Assembly (NCBI RefSeq): GCF_028416595.1
Contig: NZ_JAMQKC010000025.1
Span: 1-43,637 of the forward strand
DNA: 43,637 nt
From: Aquibacillus salsiterrae
Lineage (GTDB): Bacteria; Bacillota; Bacilli; Bacillales; Amphibacillaceae
Direction of reading: 5' to 3'
Below are positions 23,258 to 31,246 of this stretch, in pieces. Every line of letters begins with the position of its first letter. The stretch's first letter is position 1. The translations under genes were made by a program, and so were the position numbers. The notes under the pieces were generated by a model. It did no database searches. It had not been told where the DNA came from and was given only the letters and a program-made list of their open reading frames with translations.

Positions 23258-24205
23258 ATGGCAATAAATATCGTGTTGGAGAGGCCCGCTGAATATGGTG
23301 GAACAGATTATGATGGTCTATGGAAGAAGATGATTCACGAATTATTTGAGGAATTTATCCTGTTTTTTGTTCCAAGCCTATCGGAAGACATCGATTTCTC
23401 GGTGAAACCTGAGTTTTTACAACAGGAGCTTTTTCGTGAGGTGATTGATGATAGAAGAGGAAAGAGCATTGCAGACCAAATTGTGAAGGTGTACTTAAAG
23501 GATGGAAAAGAGAAATGGATCCTTGTTCATATTGAAGTACAGGGCAACGCGGATCCTGATTTTGCTAAACGAATGTTTCGTTATTATTACCGGATCTATG
23601 ATAAGTTCAACAAAGACATTGTAACGATAGCATTAATAACCGACACTTCAAACAGCTATAGGCCAGACACTTACCACTACTCGTTTCACGGAACATCACT
23701 TACGTACACATACAATATGTTCAAGTTTACTGATTTCAAAGAAAGTGAATTAATGGAGTCAGCTAATCCCTTTGCCATTGCGATACTGGCTGCCCAATAT
23801 GCGAATCAAACAAGAAATAACGATGAGAAGCGGTATCGATTTAAATACAAGCTTTTCAAAATGATTTTACAAAAGGCACACTATCCTTCCAACGAACAGC
23901 GCATGTATATCGCTTCACTACTATACTTCATTGATTATTTACTACAAATTCCGGTAGAACTATCAAAAAAATTGAGAGACGAAATTTTGCAAACAAAGGA
24001 GGGAAAACAAATGGTTTATATTGACAAGGAAAACCTACCGTTGTCTTGGGCAGAATTGGAAGTGATTTTTCGAAAAGAAGGGGAAGAAAAAGGAAAAAAA
24101 TCTGTAGCCCGAAATATGCTTGAAGAAGGAATGTCTGTCGAGCTTGTGGCAAAATACGTCACCTTATCAATCAATGAGGTGAAGAAAATAGCAGAAGAAA
24201 TGTAA
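23258..24205 (+). CDS. Rpn family recombination-promoting nuclease, copy 2
   Basis: A 315-residue near-identical paralogue of the protein at 18784-19767, with all nuclease residues kept (Asp73, Glu93, Gln95). Differences are scattered conservative changes plus loss of 12 residues from the Gly/Lys-rich repeat near the C-terminus (EEKGKKS instead of the long repeat). The start is the ATG at 23258 after AAAGGGTGTG. It has the same promoter and LexA box as copy 1, and its own strong terminator. The two copies form direct repeats of about 1.1 kb (18649-19767 and 23123-24205) around the helicase gene, probably from a recent duplication. Confidence 0.9.
   Translation: MAINIVLERPAEYGGTDYDGLWKKMIHELFEEFILFFVPSLSEDIDFSVKPEFLQQELFREVIDDRRGKSIADQIVKVYLKDGKEKWILVHIEVQGNADPDFAKRMFRYYYRIYDKFNKDIVTIALITDTSNSYRPDTYHYSFHGTSLTYTYNMFKFTDFKESELMESANPFAIAILAAQYANQTRNNDEKRYRFKYKLFKMILQKAHYPSNEQRMYIASLLYFIDYLLQIPVELSKKLRDEILQTKEGKQMVYIDKENLPLSWAELEVIFRKEGEEKGKKSVARNMLEEGMSVELVAKYVTLSINEVKKIAEEM
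24011..24205 (+). CDS. Intragenic C-terminal product of rpn copy 2 (RpnS-like antitoxin candidate)
   Basis: AAAGGAGGG (23995-24003) and ATG 24011 are conserved exactly as in copy 1, at codon 252. The product would be 64 residues, lacking most of the Gly/Lys repeat but keeping MVYIDKENLPLSW and the tail GMSVELVAKYVTLSINEV. Conservation of the ribosome site in both copies is what one expects if this small protein is used, though recent duplication could also explain it. Confidence 0.55.
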   Translation: MVYIDKENLPLSWAELEVIFRKEGEEKGKKSVARNMLEEGMSVELVAKYVTLSINEVKKIAEEM

Positions 24206-24216
24206 AAGAATTGACA

Positions 24217-24254
24217 AAATAACTGTGTGGATAACCATTTCTACACAGTTATTT
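24217..24254 (+). terminator. Terminator-like hairpin after rpn copy 2
   Basis: A perfect 12-bp stem AAATAACTGTGT (24217-24228) / ACACAGTTATTT (24243-24254) with a 14-nt loop. The downstream T run is weak. Confidence 0.6.
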
Positions 24255-24278
24255 CAAAGAATGATTTATCGCCTGATT

Positions 24279-24416
24279 ACTATCCTTCCAACGAACAGCA
24301 CATGTATGTCGCTTCACTACTATACTCCATTGACTATTTAAAATTCCGGTAGAACTATCAAAAAATTAAGAGCCGAAATTTTGCAAATAATGAGGAAAAA
24401 CAAATGGTTTATATTC
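24279..24416 (+). pseudogene. Third rpn fragment (decayed)
   Basis: This stretch is clearly homologous to 23880-24025 of rpn copy 2 (TATCCTTCCAACGAACAGC onward), with several small deletions that break the frame. It keeps a form of the internal ribosome site and ATG (GAGGAAAAACAAATGGTTTA), but the frame then stops after MVYIP. It is a remnant of a further rpn copy or partial tandem duplication. Confidence 0.85.
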
Positions 24417-24573
24417 CATAAAATTAGTTCAAGGTCGTATTTTGTCTTAATAAGACTATCAATAGATGATCCATCTGACACGTAAAGCATGTTATTCTAT
24501 TCATGCAAATACTTACAAATAGCGAGTGACGTGAATTACGACTTATACGCGTTCTTATTGGAGGGAAACAAAA

Positions 24574-25887
24574 TTGAATAAACCTGGAAAACGTTTGCTC
24601 ATCTTATTGTTGTCATTTGCGTCAGTGCTCTCTTTTAGTACCATCATTTCAGCAAAGGAGGAACCTGCTTTGAAAAACAAATATCGAACAGTTATTGAGA
24701 TAAAAGATTGGGGAGCAGTTATTACGAAGGTGATCATTGAGCTAGATAAGCCTGTTCCTGTCAATTCGATTAGCAAAGATACGTTTGAAGTTTTTGTAAG
24801 CAAAAGTGATAAAAGGTTGGCAGATCCATTTTTGCAAGCTGGATATAGGACCGTAACCAAGGCTTTCGTTTCTGATCAAGATGGTAACCGCAAGAAAAAT
24901 GGATCAGGAAAATATGCTGTTCTAGAGATGGGGATTGGACCAAAGCCTGACAATTCATTAGGAAATGCACTCAATTACCAAATTAGTACGGGCTATAATG
25001 ACTGGGTTGACTACCAGTACACAATTACCCAAGTAAAAGATATCCAAACCCATGCGTGTACCTTATCCGGAATAGTCATCAATCAGCTTGCTGGAGAAAT
25101 TAAAGAACTCGTCGATGATTTTTCAACTGGAACCTTCACATATCAGGATCAAACGTTAACCTACGCCGATTTTGCACCAAAAAAAGACAAAGCAGACCAC
25201 CCACTCATCGTATGGCTGCATGGAGCGGGTGAAGGTGGAACAGATCCAACTTTACCACTATCAGCAAACAAGGCAGTGAGCTTTGCAACGGATGAAACAC
25301 AAGCCTATTTTGATGAAGCATATGTTTTAGTCCCACAAACACCTACTTTTTGGATGGACGGTGAAGTAGGCTTTGCAGATGGCACTTCCATTTACGAGGA
25401 ATCTCTAATGGCACTAATCCGAGATTACGTAGCTAAGCATCCGGACATTGACCCAAATCGAATTTATGTCGGCGGTGCTTCAAACGGAGGATACATGACC
25501 ATGCTCTTGATCCGCGACTACCCAAGATATTTCGCCGCAGCATTCCCAGTTTGTGAAGGGCTAAATGATGATCTTATTTCGGATGACGATATTTTCAATA
25601 TGATTAAAACCCCAACCTGGTTTGTCGCTGCTGCAAATGATCCAATCCTACCACCAGCAGAAAACGTAATCCCAACCTATGAAAGAATGATTCAAGCGGG
25701 TGGCCAAAATATTCAACTATCGTTATTTGACAATGTTGTCGATACCTCTGGGTTATATAACAATCCAGACGGAATCCCTTGTGAATATAATGGACATTTT
25801 TCCTGGACCTATCTGTTCAACAATGTCCCTAAAACAACAATCACAGGAAAAGCAACCACCATCATGGAATGGCTAGCCAACCAATAA
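24574..25887 (+). CDS. Secreted alpha/beta-hydrolase esterase with N-terminal Ig-like domain
   Basis: A 437-residue secreted protein. The signal peptide MNKPGKRLLILLLSFASVLS ends near ISAKEEP. A beta-rich domain of about 120 residues (YRTVIEIKDWGAVITKVIIEL) resembles the Ig-like domain of EstA-type esterases. The catalytic domain has the oxyanion motif WLHGAGEGG, the nucleophile elbow GGASNGGYM, an acid in VAAANDPILP and the histidine in NGHFSWTYLF. It is a probable extracellular carboxylesterase or peptidase-like hydrolase. The start is a TTG, fixed by TTGGAGGG 8 nt upstream. The gene stands alone, with a family A remnant downstream. Confidence 0.85.
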   Translation: MNKPGKRLLILLLSFASVLSFSTIISAKEEPALKNKYRTVIEIKDWGAVITKVIIELDKPVPVNSISKDTFEVFVSKSDKRLADPFLQAGYRTVTKAFVSDQDGNRKKNGSGKYAVLEMGIGPKPDNSLGNALNYQISTGYNDWVDYQYTITQVKDIQTHACTLSGIVINQLAGEIKELVDDFSTGTFTYQDQTLTYADFAPKKDKADHPLIVWLHGAGEGGTDPTLPLSANKAVSFATDETQAYFDEAYVLVPQTPTFWMDGEVGFADGTSIYEESLMALIRDYVAKHPDIDPNRIYVGGASNGGYMTMLLIRDYPRYFAAAFPVCEGLNDDLISDDDIFNMIKTPTWFVAAANDPILPPAENVIPTYERMIQAGGQNIQLSLFDNVVDTSGLYNNPDGIPCEYNGHFSWTYLFNNVPKTTITGKATTIMEWLANQ

Positions 25888-25928
25888 GCCAGCGTCCGAT
25901 GGTAGTAAGGCGATTGACTAAGCAAAAA

Positions 25929-25962
25929 GATCAGGCACACTAATAGAACTTGTCCATGGATA
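25929..25962. repeat. Family A remnant (half element)
   Basis: GATCAGGCACAC and TTGTCCA are present, but the right arm is lost. Nothing else is seen in 25888-26100 except an AT-rich promoter region. Confidence 0.4.
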
Positions 25963-26139
25963 TACCAATTCCCTTAACTAACTCTTTTTCAGTTATTATT
26001 TATTGAACTCTACCATCTTGTCCATAAGATACCATACAGAAAACACTATCTTTATTACTTTACCCTAAGATTTAATGCACCATATGGGCTCGGTGGAATA
26101 TTATATAATGATTGAATTTTTAGTAAGGGATTGGTATGC

Positions 26140-27453
26140 ATGCAAATTAGAGGATATCATCTTGTTCAACCTGGAGAATCTCTTACCACAATTGCTAATA
26201 CTTATGGTGTTCCAGTTGAACAGCTCATTAAAATAAACAGGATGGAAAACAGACCTCCTGTTATTGGTCAACAATTGATAGTTCCTATTGCTAGTGATTT
26301 ACGTCAATTGGAATATAAACCGGTAACTGCCTATACCGTTGACCGACCTATTTTGGTTAATGGGGAAGATATTAATACGGGACTATATCCTGTGTTAAAT
26401 TTTAAACCGGAGAATGCACAGTATCCTTATGTTTATGTTCCAATCGCAGAGTTTCGAAGAGTTGGTGCTACAGTTAGATGGAATGATCAGCAACAACTAC
26501 TAACAGTAGAATCTAATTATCAAGAGCTTCAAAGTGAAGTTCAACAACTACAAGCTGAAAATGAGCGGTTAAAAGAATTGATCACGATAAATCAGCCAAT
26601 CGTTTCCCGTGGTAACAGCTCCGGTAATATTGCAAACTGGGGGATTGCAGCCCTTCAAGGGGATTGGGTTTACTTTAGCAATATTAGTCAAGGATATAAG
26701 TTATATAAAATGAGACTTGATGGAACGGGTAAGCAATTATTGGCTAGTGATCGTTCGTTGTACATTAACGTTGTAGGTGATTGGATCTACTATATTAATC
26801 AATCAGACCAGGCTAAAATGTACAAAGTCCGTACAGATGGTACACAAAAAACAAGAATTGATGATCAGCATTCTGCAACAGTAATATCAGTTGTTGGCGA
26901 TTGGATTTATTATGTGACTCAGAGTGAGCAGTATAAATTATTTAAAATCAAAACCGATGGAACTGGAAAGACGCAACTAGGCAATGATGCCCTTGTTGAA
27001 GAGATGTATGCAACAGAGGATTGGATTTTCTACACATTGCAAAATCAAAACTTAAAAATATTTAAAATTAAACCTGACGGAACACAACGAATACAAGTGA
27101 CAGAATATGGCGCAAGACAGCTTATTATTGAGGGGGATTGGTTGTATTTTGTTAATCAAACGATGCCCGGAATTTGGCGGGTGAAGTGGGACGGTACGGA
27201 TCCAACTTCTTTTGAGGCAGAGTACAGTAATCCCAATTCCTTAAATGTGGATAATAATATGATTTACTATGGCTATAGTGATCTCTATAAAACGCCAACA
27301 GACTCGCCTGAGCAGATAAAATTAACGCCTGTTTATGGTTATGGAGGTCTTATCAACATTGTTGGTGACTGGTTGTATTTCAGAATAAATTATAACGGTG
27401 AAAAGCTGTATCGAATGCGAGTTGATGGGACGGCAGGGGAATTTGTGTATTAA
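26140..27453 (+). CDS. LysM domain protein with C-terminal DUF5050-type beta-propeller
   Basis: A 437-residue protein. A LysM domain (YHLVQPGESLTTIANTYGVP, then INRMENRPPVIGQQLIVP) lies at about residues 5-50 and should bind peptidoglycan or spore cortex. A stalk-like segment follows (YVYVPIAEFRRVGATVRWND), then a short coiled coil (ELQSEVQQLQAENERLKEL). Six or so repeats of the form GDWVYFSN..KLYKMRLDGTGK make up a DUF5050 propeller. There is no N-terminal signal peptide, so spore-coat or mother-cell targeting is possible. The ATG at 26140 has AAGGGA 9 nt upstream; an in-frame TTG earlier is less likely. Confidence 0.85.
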   Translation: MQIRGYHLVQPGESLTTIANTYGVPVEQLIKINRMENRPPVIGQQLIVPIASDLRQLEYKPVTAYTVDRPILVNGEDINTGLYPVLNFKPENAQYPYVYVPIAEFRRVGATVRWNDQQQLLTVESNYQELQSEVQQLQAENERLKELITINQPIVSRGNSSGNIANWGIAALQGDWVYFSNISQGYKLYKMRLDGTGKQLLASDRSLYINVVGDWIYYINQSDQAKMYKVRTDGTQKTRIDDQHSATVISVVGDWIYYVTQSEQYKLFKIKTDGTGKTQLGNDALVEEMYATEDWIFYTLQNQNLKIFKIKPDGTQRIQVTEYGARQLIIEGDWLYFVNQTMPGIWRVKWDGTDPTSFEAEYSNPNSLNVDNNMIYYGYSDLYKTPTDSPEQIKLTPVYGYGGLINIVGDWLYFRINYNGEKLYRMRVDGTAGEFVY

Positions 27454-27599
27454 ATTAAGAGGGTTACAGATTGCTGAACGAGAAAGCCCACGCAGGTTGA
27501 ATAACGTCTTTGGACGTGGAATAGAAGGGATGTCAAGTATCACTGATAAATTGAAGATTTGTGGTGCCTCAAGCTCAAAAATTTGAATATGTAAAGGAG

Positions 27600-27763
27600 C
27601 TTCTAGTTACAGTGCCTAGCCCATCAGGGCATAGTAGAAACGCTTTCTGTATAAGAGATAAGGGGTACCATTGAAAAGCGTGCCAGTACACTCGGAACCC
27701 ACCGCTGCGGGAGTTGAGCTTATATGGACGAATATCCACAATGGTTCCTCCCCCCTTATCTTA
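27600..27763. repeat. Long structured intergenic element related to family A
   Basis: GATAAGGGGTACCATTG (27656-27672) is an imperfect inverted repeat of CAATGGTTCCTCCCCCCTTATC (27740-27761). Between them are a TGGACGAATATCCA hairpin and unrelated sequence. A smaller hairpin (GCCTAGCCCATCAGGGCATAG) precedes it. The rest of 27454-27600 shows no convincing gene. Confidence 0.45.
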
Positions 27764-27964
27764 CTACCTTTCCGTTACGATATTTTGAACTCTGCCAACT
27801 TGTCCATCCTTTAGGCGGACTTTAATTCCGTGGGGATGTGTTGGAGAATTAGTTAAGATATCTTTCACTTCTCCTCTAGTAAGATTTCCTGATCTCTGAT
27901 CTTTCTTTAAGACGATATCTACTGTGCATCCAATTTGTATATTCTTTCTATTTTTTCCATCCAT
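27764..27964 (-). CDS. ywbE: YwbE family protein
   Basis: A 66-residue basic protein reading MDGKNRKNIQIGCTVDIVLK, then KDQRSGNLTRGEVKDILTNS, then PTHPHGIKVRLKDGQVGRVQ. This is the signature of the short YwbE family, with an SH3-like beta barrel expected. The function is not established. The frame opens three codons earlier, but the AAGGATG ribosome site favours the ATG at 27964. A long inverted repeat lies immediately after the stop codon and may serve as terminator. Confidence 0.88.
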   Translation of the reverse strand: MDGKNRKNIQIGCTVDIVLKKDQRSGNLTRGEVKDILTNSPTHPHGIKVRLKDGQVGRVQNIVTER

Positions 27965-28041
27965 GCTATTCATCCTTTTTTGTGTCTTATATATATTCTA
28001 GTTATAACTGATATTTCAGTCCACTAGTGTTTGGAACATGA

Positions 28042-28080
28042 GGGTACCTCAAGTGGACATGTGTCAGTTAATGGTACCCC
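28042..28080. repeat. Family A palindromic repeat, short arms
   Basis: GGGTACC (28042-28048) and GGTACCC (28073-28079) surround a GTGGACATGTGTCAG centre. It lies between ywbE and the MOSC gene. Confidence 0.6.
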
Positions 28081-28116
28081 CATGCCCAAGTGGGTAATCT
28101 TGTTTATGAATATATT

Positions 28117-28845
28117 TTAATCCAAAAACTGTATTTCATCACCCACATGAATGTCACCAGTTTTTATTACTGAAGCATAAATGCCGAAGTTATTGTTATT
28201 TTCTTTAATAACTGTTTTATGTAGACTTGAATCTCGTTCAGCGTTATCAGGATTAACAGTTATAATCATGCATCTTTTACAATGCCCTACAAACTCCATT
28301 TCTACTTCACTACCTATTTTAATCCGGCGGCCAATCCATTCGTCCTCAATAAAAGGTTTCTTTTCGATTAATGAAATCATTAAATTAGGGCGAAAACGTC
28401 GTGCATCCACTTCCTCTTGTCCCCACAACTCTTCTATTTTAGCTAATGATGCATCTGTTGCAAGTAGAACGTGCTCCACTGCAATAGGTCCAATTGGTAC
28501 ATAGGAAGGTTTATACTTAATCGTAGTTATTTGCCGTTTTGATTTAGTTTCCAGTTCTTTAATTAATTGTTCATTATCCCAATCAAAAACCTCACCATCA
28601 GGTGTAATTACCTCCGTTTTGGGATATTCATGCATCGAATCTTCCCCTACAAATCTTGCTTGGTAGCGGACCATTTCTTGAAATTGTGTAATTGTTAAAA
28701 AGTCACCTTTTTTTGTTTCATCTAAATAAGCATGACTACGATCTCCGTATAAACCATAGTCCATAATTTTAGTTTGTTGTACACTTTCACCACGGAAAGA
28801 CTTTACTGGATGACGAACAATTTCTTTTATATGACCGATTAACAT
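28117..28845 (-). CDS. MOSC domain-containing protein
   Basis: A 242-residue protein with an N-terminal MOSC beta-barrel segment (HIKEIVRHPVKSFRGESVQQ, GLYGDRSHAYLDE) and a MOSC domain. The latter contains RRFRPNLMISL, the conserved cysteine in GHCKRCMIITVNPD, and a C-terminus with NFGIYASVIKTGDIHVGDEI. Such proteins bind the molybdenum cofactor or act on sulfur or N-hydroxylated substrates. The frame is open 15 codons upstream, but the ATG at 28845 follows GAGGTGG. It is monocistronic, with no molybdenum genes nearby. Confidence 0.87.
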   Translation of the reverse strand: MLIGHIKEIVRHPVKSFRGESVQQTKIMDYGLYGDRSHAYLDETKKGDFLTITQFQEMVRYQARFVGEDSMHEYPKTEVITPDGEVFDWDNEQLIKELETKSKRQITTIKYKPSYVPIGPIAVEHVLLATDASLAKIEELWGQEEVDARRFRPNLMISLIEKKPFIEDEWIGRRIKIGSEVEMEFVGHCKRCMIITVNPDNAERDSSLHKTVIKENNNNFGIYASVIKTGDIHVGDEIQFLD

Positions 28846-29197
28846 TTCATCCACCTCAATATGAATTTCATCATACAATAAGTTTAACAAAAAGCATTAG
28901 TTAACTCTACTATATGGAGTCTCGATTCTCCAGACTAGAATTGACACACCTCACTTCGGTACATAGCCCTAAAACCCTAAAACAATTTAGAGATTAAGTT
29001 AATAATATCTAGATGATCATGTTCACACGGAATAAAGCCTTATCTATTTTTCTAAATTCTTTCATATACCAAACCACTTTTACCCTTCACGTCATCAAGT
29101 CACTTTTACCTAAGTAGACATTTTATCTAAATAATATTATTGATTTTGTACAATTAAACCAATGACATCTTTTGCGCGTTCCTTTAGTATATACAAA

Positions 29198-29224
29198 AAT
29201 CTTTCTATACTTGTTAGAAAGATT
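29198..29224 (+). promoter_or_regulatory. Perfect 10-bp hairpin in the adenine deaminase leader
   Basis: AATCTTTCTA (29198-29207) and TAGAAAGATT (29215-29224) form an exact inverted repeat with a 7-nt loop, 54 bp before the ATG. No T run follows, so it is an operator or leader structure rather than a terminator. No purine riboswitch is visible. The rest of 28900-29190 holds nothing identified. Confidence 0.4.
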
Positions 29225-29278
29225 GACGAGTTAACTTACCGTAGAAGATTAATCTGTTGATAAGGATGTGATTAGGAC

Positions 29279-31039
29279 ATGGATTTGCACCAAGTAAATA
29301 GACACATTATGAAGGTTGCTTTAGGAGCAATAAAGGCAGATCTAGTAGTAAAGCATGGTACGATAGTAAATGTGCTGACTGGTGAATTAATAAAGGACCA
29401 AGATATAGCGATTAGCAAAGGTTGGATAGCTTATATTGGTAATGCTGAACACACAATAGGTCCTTCTACAGAAATAATTAATGCAGAAGGAAAGTATATC
29501 TCACCCGGGTTGATTGATGGCCACATGCACGTGGAGAGCACGATGCTTTCCGTTACTGAATTTTCAAAAGTAGCACTAATTAAAGGAATAACTAGTATTA
29601 TGATGGATCCACACGAAATTGCTAATGTATTTGGTGTAGAAGGTGTTCGGTTAATGCATGAAGAAGGGCAAAGATTACCTCTTAAAGTTTTTACCACTTT
29701 CCCCTCTTGTGTTCCAGCGACTGACGATTTAGAAGATGCAGGAGCATCTTTAGATGTAGCACAGATCCAAGAAGGCTTAACATGGGAAAACGTAATTGGA
29801 CTTGGTGAGGTTATGAATTTTCCAGGTGTCATTAATGGCGATGCCAAAATGCTAGGTGAAATTGAAGCTACATTAAAAGCCAAGAAAACGATCACAGGTC
29901 ACTTTCCAGATGGAACAGATCAAATGCTTCAAGCTTATATAGCTTCAGGAGTTACTTCCTGTCATGAAACAGTTACCCGTGAACAAGGGTTGGAAAAATT
30001 ACGTTTAGGGGTGTACGTGATGATACGTGAAGGCTCTACCTGGTGTGACGTTAAGGAAGTCATAAAAATCGTTACAGAAGATAAGGTTAGGATTGATAAC
30101 ATATTATTAGTAACGGATGACGTGTATCCAAATACTTTGGTAGATAAGGGGCATGTCAATCATGTGGTGCGTCGAGCCATCGAGGAAGGTGTCAGACCTA
30201 TTGACGCTATTCAAATGGCCACTATTAATGTAGCAAGATACTTCAATCTCGATCATGATATTGGAAGTATTGCTCTTGGAAGAAAAGCAGATTTAATTAT
30301 AATGAAAGATTTATCCAAGGTAGAACCTGAAACGGTGATTTCAGATGGTAAAGTTGTTGTTAAGAAAAATAAAATTATAATTGATTACCCTACCTTCACA
30401 TATCCTCCACACATTCTTGACTCTGTAAAAGTAGGCAAAACACTTAATCGAGATCATTTTTTATTAAAGTCACGAGCAAATATTGGATCTACGAAAGTAA
30501 ATGTAATTAAAGTAATCGAAAATAGCGCACGGACAGAAAAGATACAGGTTGAATTACAAGTAAACGATGGTATTATCCAACCAGACATCGCCAATGACAT
30601 TATCACACTTGCATGTATTGATCGCCACCATCAAAGTGGACAAATTTCTCTCGGTTTTGCTAAAGGATTTCAGTTAAAAGGCGGAGCAGTAGCATCTACA
30701 GTCGCTCACGATAGCCACAACTTGCTTGTGATGGGAACTAATGAAACAGATATGGCTTTTGCAGCTAACAAGTTAGTTGAAACTGGCGGGGGAATGATTG
30801 TGGTGAAGGACGGTGACGTATTAGGCTTTGTAAGAATGCCAATTGCAGGTCTGATGTCTGATCAACCATTAGAAAAAGTAGTCAAAGAGGTTAAAAGACT
30901 TGATGAGAGATGGAATGAATTAGGTTGTACTATGAATGCTCCTTTTATGACGTTTTCATTGATTGCTTTAACCGTAATTCCCGATATAAGAATCTCTAAT
31001 CGAGGAATTGTGGATGTTGTTGAATTTAAATTAATTTAG
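29279..31039 (+). CDS. ade: Adenine deaminase
   Basis: A 586-residue amidohydrolase converting adenine to hypoxanthine and ammonia in purine salvage. The metal-binding DGHMHVESTM (HxH) and MMDPHEIANV occur near residues 80-115, followed by GHFPDG and CHETVTREQ. LVTDDVYPN supplies the conserved aspartate. The C-terminal ade-specific domain contains KLVETGGGMIVV and ends with the typical MTFSLIALTVIPDIRISNRG. Length and order match the bacterial AdeC/Ade group rather than the ADA fold. A ribosome site AAGGATG precedes the ATG. It is transcribed alone. Confidence 0.93.
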   Translation: MDLHQVNRHIMKVALGAIKADLVVKHGTIVNVLTGELIKDQDIAISKGWIAYIGNAEHTIGPSTEIINAEGKYISPGLIDGHMHVESTMLSVTEFSKVALIKGITSIMMDPHEIANVFGVEGVRLMHEEGQRLPLKVFTTFPSCVPATDDLEDAGASLDVAQIQEGLTWENVIGLGEVMNFPGVINGDAKMLGEIEATLKAKKTITGHFPDGTDQMLQAYIASGVTSCHETVTREQGLEKLRLGVYVMIREGSTWCDVKEVIKIVTEDKVRIDNILLVTDDVYPNTLVDKGHVNHVVRRAIEEGVRPIDAIQMATINVARYFNLDHDIGSIALGRKADLIIMKDLSKVEPETVISDGKVVVKKNKIIIDYPTFTYPPHILDSVKVGKTLNRDHFLLKSRANIGSTKVNVIKVIENSARTEKIQVELQVNDGIIQPDIANDIITLACIDRHHQSGQISLGFAKGFQLKGGAVASTVAHDSHNLLVMGTNETDMAFAANKLVETGGGMIVVKDGDVLGFVRMPIAGLMSDQPLEKVVKEVKRLDERWNELGCTMNAPFMTFSLIALTVIPDIRISNRGIVDVVEFKLI

Positions 31040-31040
31040 T

Positions 31041-31075
31041 TAGGGTGGCACCATCCATGGATGGATGGCGCCTAG
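31041..31075 (+). terminator. Palindromic 3' hairpin after ade
   Basis: GGTGGCACCATCCATGGATGG followed by ATGGCGCC forms a strong hairpin centred on CCATCCATGGATGG, close to the ade stop codon. It lacks a T run, so it may protect the 3' end rather than terminate. Confidence 0.4.
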
Positions 31076-31193
31076 TACCCCATACGTTCTACTTTATCGT
31101 TAAGCAATTTTAGAATAGGTTACAAAACCAATTAGATGATGTTCAAAACAGCTTGCACTATATCAAAATATGTACCTATTGTTGAAATTATTA

Positions 31194-31237
31194 TCAGGTA
31201 CCACTTGTGGACAATAGTCCATGAATGGTGCCTGACC
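31194..31237. repeat. Family A palindromic repeat (mixed arms)
   Basis: TCAGGTACCA at the left and TGGTGCCTGA at the right differ by one base pair and surround TGGACAATAGTCCA (31208-31221). It lies between convergent ade and the GntP gene, 10 bp from the latter's stop. Confidence 0.8.
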
Positions 31238-31246
31238 TCTTCTTCC

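Noticed and set aside
24226-24234. TGTGGATAA, an exact complement of the DnaA box, after rpn copy 2; another at 43531-43538 with an inverted partner
   Set aside because: Both lie within hairpins that look like terminators, and there is no cluster of boxes or AT-rich unwinding region, so an origin is not supported.
29100-29278. Possible purine riboswitch before adenine deaminase
   Set aside because: The conserved junction sequences and three-way stem pattern of purine riboswitches were not found; only a simple hairpin is present.
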